Shown: positions 1 to 5,167 of the stretch, one piece after another
How the letters are laid out: every line of letters starts with the position of its first letter
How positions within the stretch are numbered: the stretch's first letter is position 1
DNA from: an uncultured Oscillospiraceae bacterium
GTDB lineage: Bacteria > Bacillota > Clostridia > Oscillospirales > Ruminococcaceae
NCBI GenBank assembly: GCA_934457235.1
Contig: CAKSHT010000148.1
Coordinates: 1-5,182, forward strand
Reading direction: 5' to 3'
Length of the DNA stretch: 5,182 nt
Made by a program: the position numbers and the translations under genes
The notes under the pieces: generated by a model
The model's database searches: none
What the model saw: only the letters and a program-made list of their open reading frames with translations
What the model was told of the DNA's origin: nothing

Positions 1-642
1 CTTCCACTCGATGGTGACGTCGCTGTCCGGGTCAATGCCGTTCTGAGTCAGTATGTAGCGGAGCGCATACTCAGGAGTTGCGCCCTTTCCGCTGGCGTAG
101 ATCGTCTTTCCCTTTAAGTCAGCTGCGGAAGCTATTGTCGGCTCGCCATTCTGGCAGATGTAAAGCACTCCCAGAGTATTTATCGCCAGTACCTTTACCC
201 CGCCATCGGTCTTGTTATAGAGCACGGAAGCCAGGTTCGCCGGAACGCATGCGACGTCAATGTTACCCTGTATCAGCGCGGGGGTTATCTCGTCGGCGGC
301 GCCTGCTATAGTAAATTCAAAGCCGGTGTTCCCGCTCTCGTCATCCATCATCTTTATCATTCCCATAGCCGTGGGACCCTTGAGCGCTGCAACGCGTATC
401 ACGTCCGGCTGATTCTCCGGCTCCTCAGTGGGAAGCTCGGAAACCGTCGTGTCAGCCACAGTCGCAGCCTCGCCGGAGGCTTCGTCCTTTGTATCGGCGG
501 TGGAAGCTTCCGCGGTCTTTTCCGCCTGGGAAGCACCCAGGGTCTGGCTTCCGGAGCTTTCGCCCTGCGAAGAGCAGCCCGTGAGCATTCCCATACAGAG
601 TACCGCCGCCAGTATGCTTTTCAGTTTCTTTGAGATCTTCAT
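1..642 (-). CDS. ABC transporter substrate-binding lipoprotein, NMT1/THI5-like, 3' end outside window
   Basis: This is the solute-binding component of an ABC importer, expected to be lipid-anchored on the outer face of the membrane. My reverse-strand translation gives 214 codons without a stop, running off the left edge; such proteins are usually about 330-350 residues, so the C-terminal third is missing. The start has a basic n-region, a hydrophobic stretch and a lipobox (LTGC, Cys23), then an acidic, Ser/Thr/Ala-rich spacer to about residue 78. The periplasmic-binding fold begins near VIRVAALKGPTAMGM. Typical later stretches are AADEITPALIQGNIDVACVP, NLASVLYNK, a segment around TLGVLYI, and DLKGKTIYASGKGATPEYAL. 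These resemble the NMT1/THI5/TauA-like binding proteins. The ligand cannot be read from sequence. AGAAAGGA lies 8 bases before the ATG. The gene sits 17 bases after the ACT-domain gene, so they are likely cotranscribed; permease and ATPase genes would be expected to the left. Confidence 0.88.
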   Translation of the reverse strand, partial: MKISKKLKSILAAVLCMGMLTGCSSQGESSGSQTLGASQAEKTAEASTADTKDEASGEAATVADTTVSELPTEEPENQPDVIRVAALKGPTAMGMIKMMDDESGNTGFEFTIAGAADEITPALIQGNIDVACVPANLASVLYNKTDGGVKVLAINTLGVLYICQNGEPTIASAADLKGKTIYASGKGATPEYALRYILTQNGIDPDSDVTIEWK

Positions 643-659
643 GTTGATATTCCTTTCTG

Positions 660-923
660 TCATGCGTTTTCCGGAGCCTTGGAATACACCGCCTTTGCGG
701 TGACTCCCTCCAGTCTGCCGAGCTTTCCGGACAGCCCGGAAACTACATTCATCGGTGCGTCAAGCACTACGTTGATGATATTCAGCCCCTTCTGACGGTA
801 CGGGATACCCATTCTGCCGATGATGAAGCTGCGGTTTTCGTGAAGCAGTGAATTTATCGAGGACACGCTGTCCTCGCTGCTGACTATCATGGATATCACT
901 GCAACGCGCGTTTCTTCCTGCAT
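660..923 (-). CDS. TM1266-family ACT-domain protein (putative iron-only hydrogenase system regulator)
   Basis: A protein of 87 residues that I recognise as the TM1266 type, annotated in many Firmicutes as 'putative iron-only hydrogenase system regulator'. It is a compact beta-alpha-beta-beta-alpha-beta ACT/NikR-C-like domain with no DNA-binding domain, so a direct regulatory role is unproven. Visible family features in order are an opening strand (RVAVISMIVSSED), a helix ending SINSLLHENR, the conserved IIGRMGIPYRQKG, a strand (LNIINVVLDAP) and the signature LSGKLGRLEGVTAKAVYSK. The start at 923 is chosen because a perfect AAAGGAGG lies 5 bases upstream and the N-terminus then matches the family's usual length. 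The frame stays open to 1025, but those extra 34 residues come from the structured leader. The gene lies first in an operon with the substrate-binding lipoprotein and just behind an intrinsic terminator, so expression is probably controlled by readthrough. Confidence 0.85.
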   Translation of the reverse strand: MQEETRVAVISMIVSSEDSVSSINSLLHENRSFIIGRMGIPYRQKGLNIINVVLDAPMNVVSGLSGKLGRLEGVTAKAVYSKAPENA

Positions 924-928
924 CGCGA

Positions 929-936
929 CCTCCTTT
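929..936 (-). promoter_or_regulatory. Strong Shine-Dalgarno site of the ACT-domain gene
   Basis: Reads AAAGGAGG on the minus strand, 5 bases before the ATG at 923. It fixes the start of the ACT-domain gene. It lies only 6 bases after the T-run of the upstream terminator hairpin, so any transcript reaching it has already passed the terminator. Confidence 0.85.
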
Positions 937-942
937 TGCAAC

Positions 943-977
943 AAAAAAGCCTTTCTCCCTCTGCACGGGAAAAAGGC
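943..977 (-). terminator. Intrinsic terminator in the leader of the ACT/transporter operon (candidate attenuator)
   Basis: On the minus strand GCCTTTTTCCC (977-967) can pair with GGGAGAAAGGC (959-949) over 11 pairs. One pair is a G-U wobble that would be an A-C mismatch on the plus strand. The loop is 7 bases and six Ts follow (948-943). It lies between the promoter at 1112-1140 and the ribosome binding site at 929-936, inside the same transcription unit. This is the classic position of a transcription attenuator or the expression platform of a riboswitch. Two upstream AAAAGGC copies (1032-1026 and 1018-1012) are complementary to its 5' arm and could form a competing antiterminator. The ligand or trigger is unknown. 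Confidence 0.75.
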
Positions 978-1111
978 ACACAAAATCCTCCGCATTACTG
1001 CGGATATTACAGCCTTTTGCCTCAAGCCTTTTCAGGGTTTCGGCAGCAGATAAAACAGGGTTCATTCCGTCAGGCGCATAGGCGACTTCAAGTCTGAATT
1101 TCATTTATTAA

Positions 1112-1140
1112 ACTATAGCATATTTTTCCGTTTTTGTCAA
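1112..1140 (-). promoter_or_regulatory. Sigma-A type promoter of the leftward operon
   Basis: On the minus strand TTGACA (1140-1135) and TATAGT (1117-1112) are separated by exactly 17 bases. That is a full match at -35 and five of six bases at -10. The expected start of transcription is near 1105, giving a leader of about 180 bases before the ACT-domain gene. Confidence 0.82.
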
Positions 1141-1145
1141 GACAA
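1134..1145. promoter_or_regulatory. Short palindrome over the leftward -35 box (possible operator)
   Basis: TTGTC-AA-GACAA is a perfect 5+5 inverted repeat that overlaps the -35 hexamer of the leftward promoter. A repressor bound here would block that promoter. It is short enough to arise by chance, and no second copy is seen near the rightward promoter. Confidence 0.25.
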
Positions 1146-1184
1146 TTTTCATGCAATATTCACTATTATAGAGCTAGAATTGTA

Positions 1185-1213
1185 TTGACTTATTTGTGGT
1201 AATGTGGTAAAAT
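1185..1213 (+). promoter_or_regulatory. Sigma-A type promoter of the GH9 operon
   Basis: TTGACT (1185-1190) and TAAAAT (1208-1213) are separated by 17 bases, each with one departure from consensus. The transcript should start near 1219-1221, leaving about 47 untranslated bases before the ATG at 1267. It faces away from the leftward promoter; the two -35 boxes are 44 bases apart. The A/T-rich stretch between them has no other site I can name. Confidence 0.75.
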
Positions 1214-1254
1214 AAACATGTATGGGCAGGTCAAAAAAAGCCTGTATTTTGAAC

Positions 1255-1259
1255 GAGGT
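1255..1259 (+). promoter_or_regulatory. Shine-Dalgarno site that decides the GH9 start
   Basis: GAGGT, within AACGAGGT, lies 8 bases before ATG 1267. The upstream in-frame ATG at 1222 has no such site and sits at the predicted transcription start, so 1267 is preferred. Confidence 0.65.
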
Positions 1260-1266
1260 CAATACC

Positions 1267-2928
1267 ATGAATAATGATGAAATAGAAAATCCCCGCCCCG
1301 AAATGATAAGCGCACCGATGACGATCTTCGTGGATCAGGCGGGCTACCGCCCCTCCGCTGAAAAGACCGCCGTGCTGACTTTTCCTGCGTACACCTTTGC
1401 AGTGATGGACGAAAACGGCAGGCAGGCGTTTTCCGGGACCGTGGTATCCGCCGGATTTGACAAGTCCTCCGGCGAGAACGTATGGCATGCGGATTTCACC
1501 GCGCTAAACACTCCGGGAAGATACCATATCGTCTGCGGAAGCGAACGCTCACTGGATTTCACAATCGGTGAGGACGTATACCAGGACTGCTTCGACAAGT
1601 GCATGAAAGCATTCTACTACCAGCGCTGTGGCTGCGAGCTGCTTCCGGAATTCGCCGGACAGTGGACGCACAAAAAATGCCACTGCGCCCGCGCCCTGCT
1701 CTGGGAAAATCACGACGTGTCACTTGAGGTTTCCGGTGGCTGGCACGACGCAGGAGATTACGGAAGATACACCACCGCCGCTGCGACGGCGCTCGCACAC
1801 CTGTTTTACGCATGGAAACTGTATCCGAAAGTGTTCAAAAAACAGGATATCAGCATTCCCGGAAAGCCGTCGGATATGCCGGACGTGCTTATCGAATGCC
1901 GGTATGAGCTTGAATGGCTGCTGAAAATGCAGCGCTTCGACGGCGCGGTATGGCATAAGGCTACGACCGCACAGCACGCGGCATTCGTAATGCCGGAGGA
2001 CGACAACGAGCAGATGTACGTCCTGCCGATTTCCACCAGCGCCACCGCAGATTTTGCGGCAGTGACAGCGCTTGCATCCACGATCTACAGAAAATATGAT
2101 GAGATCTTCGCGGACTGGCTGCTAAAGTGCTCCATCGCCGCATACGACTGGCTGGAAAAAACTCCGCAGTTCATAGGATTCTCTAATCCGGAGGGCTGCG
2201 GCACAGGAGTTTACGGCGAACGCTCCGACGCGGACAACCGCTTCTGGGCTGCCGCCGAGCTGTTTTCAGCCCTCGGCGAGGAACGCTATTACGACAGGCT
2301 TCTGAAGCTGCTGGAGAACGACTTCCCGCGCACCGCGCTGGGTTTTGCGTCAGTCGGCGGATTCGGCTCGCTGTCGCTGCTGCTGAGCGGAAGAGCCGGA
2401 GGTACGCTGCTGAACCACCTGCACAAGGAATTCATCAGCCGCGCCGAGCATCTCGCGGATATCTGCGACAACAGCGGCTGGAATGTATCCCTTACAGAGG
2501 ACGAATATCACTGGGGCAGCAACATGCAGGTGCTTACAAACGGCATGATATTCATGATCGCGGACTGGCTGGAGAAGAACTCCGTGACCGGTAGACCGCG
2601 CTTCAGAAGATACGCCGCAATGCAGCTCGATTACATTCTCGGCGTGAACGCCACCGGATACAGCTTCGTCACCGGAGTTGGAGGATTCTGCGTGAATTAC
2701 CCACACCACCGCCAGGCGTTTGCGGACAACATTGAAGAGTGCTTCCCCGGACTGGTCAGCGGCGGTCCCGACAGCTACCGCGATGACAAATTCGCTGCGG
2801 CTCTGATACCCGACGGCACTCCGCCGATGAAATGCTATTCCGACAACATGGAATGCTATTCCCTCAATGAAGTAACGATATACTGGAACTCACCGGCAGT
2901 TTTCCTGCTGGCGGGGCTTTCCGAATAA
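1267..2928 (+). CDS. Glycoside hydrolase family 9 enzyme with N-terminal Ig-like domain, no signal peptide
   Basis: A 553-residue inverting beta-glycanase of the cellulase GH9 family, probably acting on cello- or related beta-glucan oligosaccharides. Residues about 20-102 form the N-terminal cellulase Ig-like domain (IFVDQAGYRP at its start, LDFTIG at its end). The (alpha/alpha)6 catalytic domain follows, opening with FYYQRCG. Its active-site signature is GGWHDAGDYGRY, with Asp161 and Asp164; by family analogy Asp164 is the catalytic base. LGVNATGYSFVTG and PHHRQ (His480, His481) match the second GH9 signature. The C-terminal NEVTIYW supplies the likely acid Glu535. No dockerin or carbohydrate-binding module follows. 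Neither the chosen N-terminus (MNNDEIENPRPE) nor the longer alternative from 1222 shows a signal peptide, so it is probably cytoplasmic, which is unusual for this family. It is first in an operon, 30 bases ahead of the SGNH gene. Family assignment is firm; the exact substrate is not known. Confidence 0.92.
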   Translation: MNNDEIENPRPEMISAPMTIFVDQAGYRPSAEKTAVLTFPAYTFAVMDENGRQAFSGTVVSAGFDKSSGENVWHADFTALNTPGRYHIVCGSERSLDFTIGEDVYQDCFDKCMKAFYYQRCGCELLPEFAGQWTHKKCHCARALLWENHDVSLEVSGGWHDAGDYGRYTTAAATALAHLFYAWKLYPKVFKKQDISIPGKPSDMPDVLIECRYELEWLLKMQRFDGAVWHKATTAQHAAFVMPEDDNEQMYVLPISTSATADFAAVTALASTIYRKYDEIFADWLLKCSIAAYDWLEKTPQFIGFSNPEGCGTGVYGERSDADNRFWAAAELFSALGEERYYDRLLKLLENDFPRTALGFASVGGFGSLSLLLSGRAGGTLLNHLHKEFISRAEHLADICDNSGWNVSLTEDEYHWGSNMQVLTNGMIFMIADWLEKNSVTGRPRFRRYAAMQLDYILGVNATGYSFVTGVGGFCVNYPHHRQAFADNIEECFPGLVSGGPDSYRDDKFAAALIPDGTPPMKCYSDNMECYSLNEVTIYWNSPAVFLLAGLSE

Positions 2929-2958
2929 GACAAACAAATAAATAATCGGGAGAAAATA

Positions 2959-4542
2959 ATGAGCACAAGAAAAATAAACAGGAAGATACCCGGAAAGAAA
3001 AACAACAGCTCCGGATTATCCAGAAATACCATAATACTCATAATCATGTCAGTTGCTCTGGTTCTGGTCGTTGCGGCGCTGATAATACTGCTGGTCGTAT
3101 GGAACAGCAAGCCGGAAAACCAGCCGCAGCAGCCTGCCGAATCCACAAAGGAAGCCACGGTAGAGGTCACTGTAGAGCCTACAGCCGAGCCGGAGCCGGA
3201 ATTCACCGACGTTGACTTCGGCTCTGCGGATTACAGCCGCGAATTTTTCGGCAAGGACCTGTTCATCGGCGACAGCATTGCGGTAGGTCTGACAGATTAT
3301 TCAAAGCTTGACGCTGCGAATGTTGCGGCAAGTGTAAATCTCACGCCGTACAAGGCGCACGCCGAAGCCATCACCCTAGGTGACGGCACCAGCGGCACCG
3401 CGCTTTCCTATGCGGAAGCCATGCAGCCGAAGCGTATTTTCCTTATGATGGGATTCAACGGGCTTACCTCCCCGAACGCCATGCAAGGCAGCTTCCGTGA
3501 GCTTATGACAAAACTTGAAGCAGCGTGCCCGGATTCTGTCATATACTGCTGCTCCATCACCCCGCTGACCGCAAACAGCAGCGCTGCGGCAAGCGCAGGA
3601 TTTTCAAACGACAATGTGCGTTCCTTCAACGAGTACCTTAAAACGCTCAGCAGCGAGCTTGGCGCGGTCTACCTTGATCTCAACACACATATGAGCGACG
3701 AGACAGGCTGTCTGAGATCCGAATACAACGAGGTTGACGGAATGCACCTCACCAGTGCGACCTACGAATATATCCTCAGCTACATTCAGCGCTACATTAC
3801 TGAAGCGCCGGAGCCGGAAGCTTCTTCAAAGGCGGCGGGTACGCTCCCTCCTGCGGAAACCACGACCGCTTCCTCAGCCGAGCAGACTCCTGAGGATACC
3901 ACGGCTTCTCAGCCGGAAGAGTCCCGGCCCGAAGAATCCCAGCCTGAGGAATCCGATGGGCTTTCCGAGGACTATGACAAGGAATTCTTCGCCAACGACC
4001 TGTTCATCGGCGACAGCATAACCACCGGACTTTCGCTGTACGGCGCGCTGTCACCCAAGAACGTTGCAGCGGCAGTCGGGTACACCCCCTACAAGGCGTA
4101 CAACACTGAAATATCCCTCGGCGACGGAACGACCGGCACTGCTTTTGATTACGCCGTGAAAATGCAGCCGAAGCGCATATTCATCATGCTCGGCTCAAAC
4201 GGTATTACCACAGCCTCCGCGATGGAGGACAGCTACCACACGCTGCTCAAGAAACTCGCGGACAAGTGCCCAGACAGCACAGTCTACGTCATGGCGGTGA
4301 CTCCCGTGACTGACGACAGCACTGCTGCTGCCTACTCCAACATCACCAACACGATGATCACGGATTTCAACAAGTTTATCAAGTCTCTCGCAGATGAAAA
4401 CGGACTGACATACATTGACATGTACACGCTCCTCGCAGACGACAATGGTTACTTCAGACATGAGTACGCCGAAAATGACGGTCTGCACTTCAAGGGCGCT
4501 ACGTACAAGGTAATGCTCTCCTATATTGAGAGTCTGATATAA
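2959..4542 (+). CDS. Membrane-anchored protein with two tandem SGNH/GDSL esterase-like domains
   Basis: A 527-residue protein. The N-terminus is Lys/Arg-rich and followed by one transmembrane helix (about 24-48), so the rest should lie outside the cell. After an acidic Thr/Glu/Pro linker come two homologous domains (about 95-280 and 342-527) joined by a Ser/Thr/Pro/Glu-rich linker with three PEES units. Each domain has SGNH motifs: block I FIGDSI (Ser106, Ser353), a block III Asn (Asn167 in GFNG, Asn414 in GSNG), and block V DGxH (Asp260/His263, Asp507/His510). Both triads look intact. The usual GxND Asp is Gly in both. SGNH proteins commonly remove acetyl or acyl groups from polysaccharides or peptidoglycan; the substrate here is unknown. 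GGGAG lies 6 bases before the ATG. The gene follows GH9 by 30 bases and precedes the lipoprotein gene by 18, consistent with one operon. Confidence 0.85.
   Translation: MSTRKINRKIPGKKNNSSGLSRNTIILIIMSVALVLVVAALIILLVVWNSKPENQPQQPAESTKEATVEVTVEPTAEPEPEFTDVDFGSADYSREFFGKDLFIGDSIAVGLTDYSKLDAANVAASVNLTPYKAHAEAITLGDGTSGTALSYAEAMQPKRIFLMMGFNGLTSPNAMQGSFRELMTKLEAACPDSVIYCCSITPLTANSSAAASAGFSNDNVRSFNEYLKTLSSELGAVYLDLNTHMSDETGCLRSEYNEVDGMHLTSATYEYILSYIQRYITEAPEPEASSKAAGTLPPAETTTASSAEQTPEDTTASQPEESRPEESQPEESDGLSEDYDKEFFANDLFIGDSITTGLSLYGALSPKNVAAAVGYTPYKAYNTEISLGDGTTGTAFDYAVKMQPKRIFIMLGSNGITTASAMEDSYHTLLKKLADKCPDSTVYVMAVTPVTDDSTAAAYSNITNTMITDFNKFIKSLADENGLTYIDMYTLLADDNGYFRHEYAENDGLHFKGATYKVMLSYIESLI
3241..3798 (+). 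repeat. SGNH domain A, first copy of an internal duplication
   Basis: Encodes residues 95-280 (EFFGKDLFIGDSI to IQRYI). It aligns without gaps to 3982-4539 at a fixed offset of 741 bases (247 residues). By hand count about half of the 186 residues are identical, with the highest similarity in the first 75. The S, N, D and H positions fall at exactly the same offsets in both copies. Confidence 0.85.
3910..3954 (+). repeat. Three 15-base tandem units encoding (Q/R)PEES in the inter-domain linker
   Basis: Residues 318-332 read QPEES-RPEES-QPEES. The three DNA units differ mainly at third codon positions, suggesting an older or selected repeat rather than a fresh slippage product. It forms part of a flexible, acidic spacer between the two SGNH domains. 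Confidence 0.75.
3982..4539 (+). repeat. SGNH domain B, second copy of an internal duplication
   Basis: Encodes residues 342-527 (EFFANDLFIGDSI to IESLI) and ends exactly at the stop codon, at the point equivalent to the end of domain A. Shared blocks with domain A include DLFIGDSI, TPYKA, LGDGT and MQPKRIF. The stretch around the nucleophile Ser is nearly the same at the DNA level too. Confidence 0.85.
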
Positions 4543-4560
4543 AAGAAAGGACGATATAAA

Positions 4561-5061
4561 ATGAAAAAGACACTTACAGCCGCTGCGCTTCTCGCAGCAT
4601 TACTCATGGCAGGCTGTTCCAGTAATTCCGGGAACTCCGGCGCTGGCGACAGTTCATCTGTCACCGCGTCTGACAGCACTTCTGCCCTTTCCGCACAGGA
4701 AAAGGCAGAAAAGGTGCTCACCGATATCGAATTTAACGGCGAGATGGTATCCATCGACGGCGAGAACATGGAGCTCCGACTTGGATTCACTTCCGACGGT
4801 CTGACTGATTTCGCGGCATATGCATGCGGCTCCGCGGCTCTGCCGGACGAGTTCGGCGTATTCGTTGCCGAGACCGAAGACAAGGCTGCTGAAATAAAGA
4901 CCGCGCTTGAAAAACGCATTGAAGTACAGAAAGAGACCTACAAGGACTACACCCCCGAAGAAATGTATAAGTTCGACGACTGTGTAGTTGCGCAGAACGG
5001 AACTACCGTATATTACGCGATCACCGCCGACAACGCAAAGGCAGCTGAGATTCTCGGCTGA
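4561..5061 (+). CDS. DUF4358-like lipoprotein
   Basis: A 166-residue predicted lipoprotein. It has a signal peptide with lipobox LMAGC (Cys19), then a Ser/Gly/Asp-rich spacer to about residue 45, and a small alpha/beta domain of about 120 residues. The pattern PDEFGVFVAETEDKAAEIKTAL, then EKRIEVQKETYKDYTPEEMYK and a final strand near TTVYYAITADN, matches what I know of DUF4358 proteins. These are common in gut Clostridia and have no established function. I recall them beside MBOAT O-acyltransferase and SGNH genes, which would fit the preceding SGNH gene, but no MBOAT gene is in this window. AGAAAGGA lies 9 bases before the ATG. It is the last gene of the GH9 operon as seen here, followed by terminator hairpins. 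Family call moderately sure; role unknown. Confidence 0.75.
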   Translation: MKKTLTAAALLAALLMAGCSSNSGNSGAGDSSSVTASDSTSALSAQEKAEKVLTDIEFNGEMVSIDGENMELRLGFTSDGLTDFAAYACGSAALPDEFGVFVAETEDKAAEIKTALEKRIEVQKETYKDYTPEEMYKFDDCVVAQNGTTVYYAITADNAKAAEILG

Positions 5062-5078
5062 TTCCCGCAAAACCGCAT

Positions 5079-5108
5079 AAAAAAGGCACCTGGTTATTCC
5101 AGGCGCCT
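5079..5108 (-). terminator. Intrinsic terminator for leftward transcription from a gene right of the window
   Basis: On the minus strand AGGCGCCTGG pairs with CCAGGTGCCT over 10 pairs, with one G-U wobble and a 5-base loop, followed by a run of T. On the plus strand the wobble becomes an A-C mismatch and no T-run follows. It therefore best serves a convergent gene that lies beyond the right edge. Confidence 0.7.
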
Positions 5109-5132
5109 CAGTCTGTCGAAAAAGTAAATTTT

Positions 5133-5151
5133 GCCCGCGAAGCGGGCTTTT
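5133..5151 (+). terminator. Probable terminator of the GH9 operon
   Basis: GCCCGC-GAA-GCGGGC forms a 6-pair GC-only stem with a 3-base loop, followed by TTTT on the plus strand, 71 bases after the stop of the last gene. The T-run is short, so termination may be partial. A second run of six Ts follows at 5160-5165. Confidence 0.55.
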
Positions 5152-5167
5152 GAAATCAATTTTTTGA

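Larger units (their letters stand above)
924..1105 (-). other. 5' leader RNA of about 180 nt; structured, with an open reading frame through it
   Basis: This stretch runs from the expected transcription start (about 1105) to the ACT-domain start codon. It contains a hairpin TCCGCA-GTAA-TGCGGA (1004-989, minus strand) with a GNRA-type tetraloop, two AAAAGGC copies, two CAGGGTT copies (plus strand 1033-1039 and 1056-1062), and then the terminator at 943-977. I compared it by eye with TPP, c-di-GMP, fluoride, THF and cobalamin riboswitch cores and saw no match. A reading frame starts at ATG 1104, essentially at the expected transcript start, with no Shine-Dalgarno. It has fairly normal codon composition (MKFRLEVAYAPDG...) but runs out of frame through the ACT gene to 760. 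I cannot tell whether it is translated. The rest of the 924-1266 intergenic region is covered by the two promoters. Confidence 0.5.

Noticed and set aside
78..703. Plus-strand reading frames at 78-311 and 428-703
   Set aside because: They lie antisense to the substrate-binding lipoprotein, whose translation is clearly family-like; the frames are Arg/Ser-rich or low-complexity and have no credible protein features.
924..1025. N-terminal extension of the ACT-domain protein up to an ATG at 1025
   Set aside because: The added residues translate the terminator hairpin and leader; the perfect Shine-Dalgarno and family length support the start at 923.
924..1105. TPP or other known riboswitch in the leader of the transporter operon
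   Set aside because: Suggested by the THI5-like binding protein, but the conserved CUGAGA and ACCUGAUC-type core of the TPP element is absent, and no other class I know fits by eye.
1226..1245. Weak hairpin CAGG...CCTG in the GH9 leader
   Set aside because: Only four or five pairs with a large A-rich loop; too weak to call a regulatory structure.
1222..1266. Longer GH9 start at 1222 adding 15 residues
   Set aside because: It coincides with the predicted transcription start, lacks a ribosome binding site, and the extra residues are not part of the Ig-like domain; a leaderless start cannot be fully excluded.
1231..2709. Several frames of 60-119 codons antisense or out of frame within the GH9 gene
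   Set aside because: They are shadows of a GC-rich coding sequence; none has a recognisable domain or a convincing start signal.
2856..3206. Minus-strand frame overlapping the GH9 end and the SGNH start, with hydrophobic stretches
   Set aside because: The hydrophobicity mirrors the antisense of the SGNH transmembrane helix; both sense genes are well supported.
4195..5070. Minus-strand frames within the SGNH domain B and lipoprotein genes
   Set aside because: They are antisense to well-supported genes, with no family resemblance.
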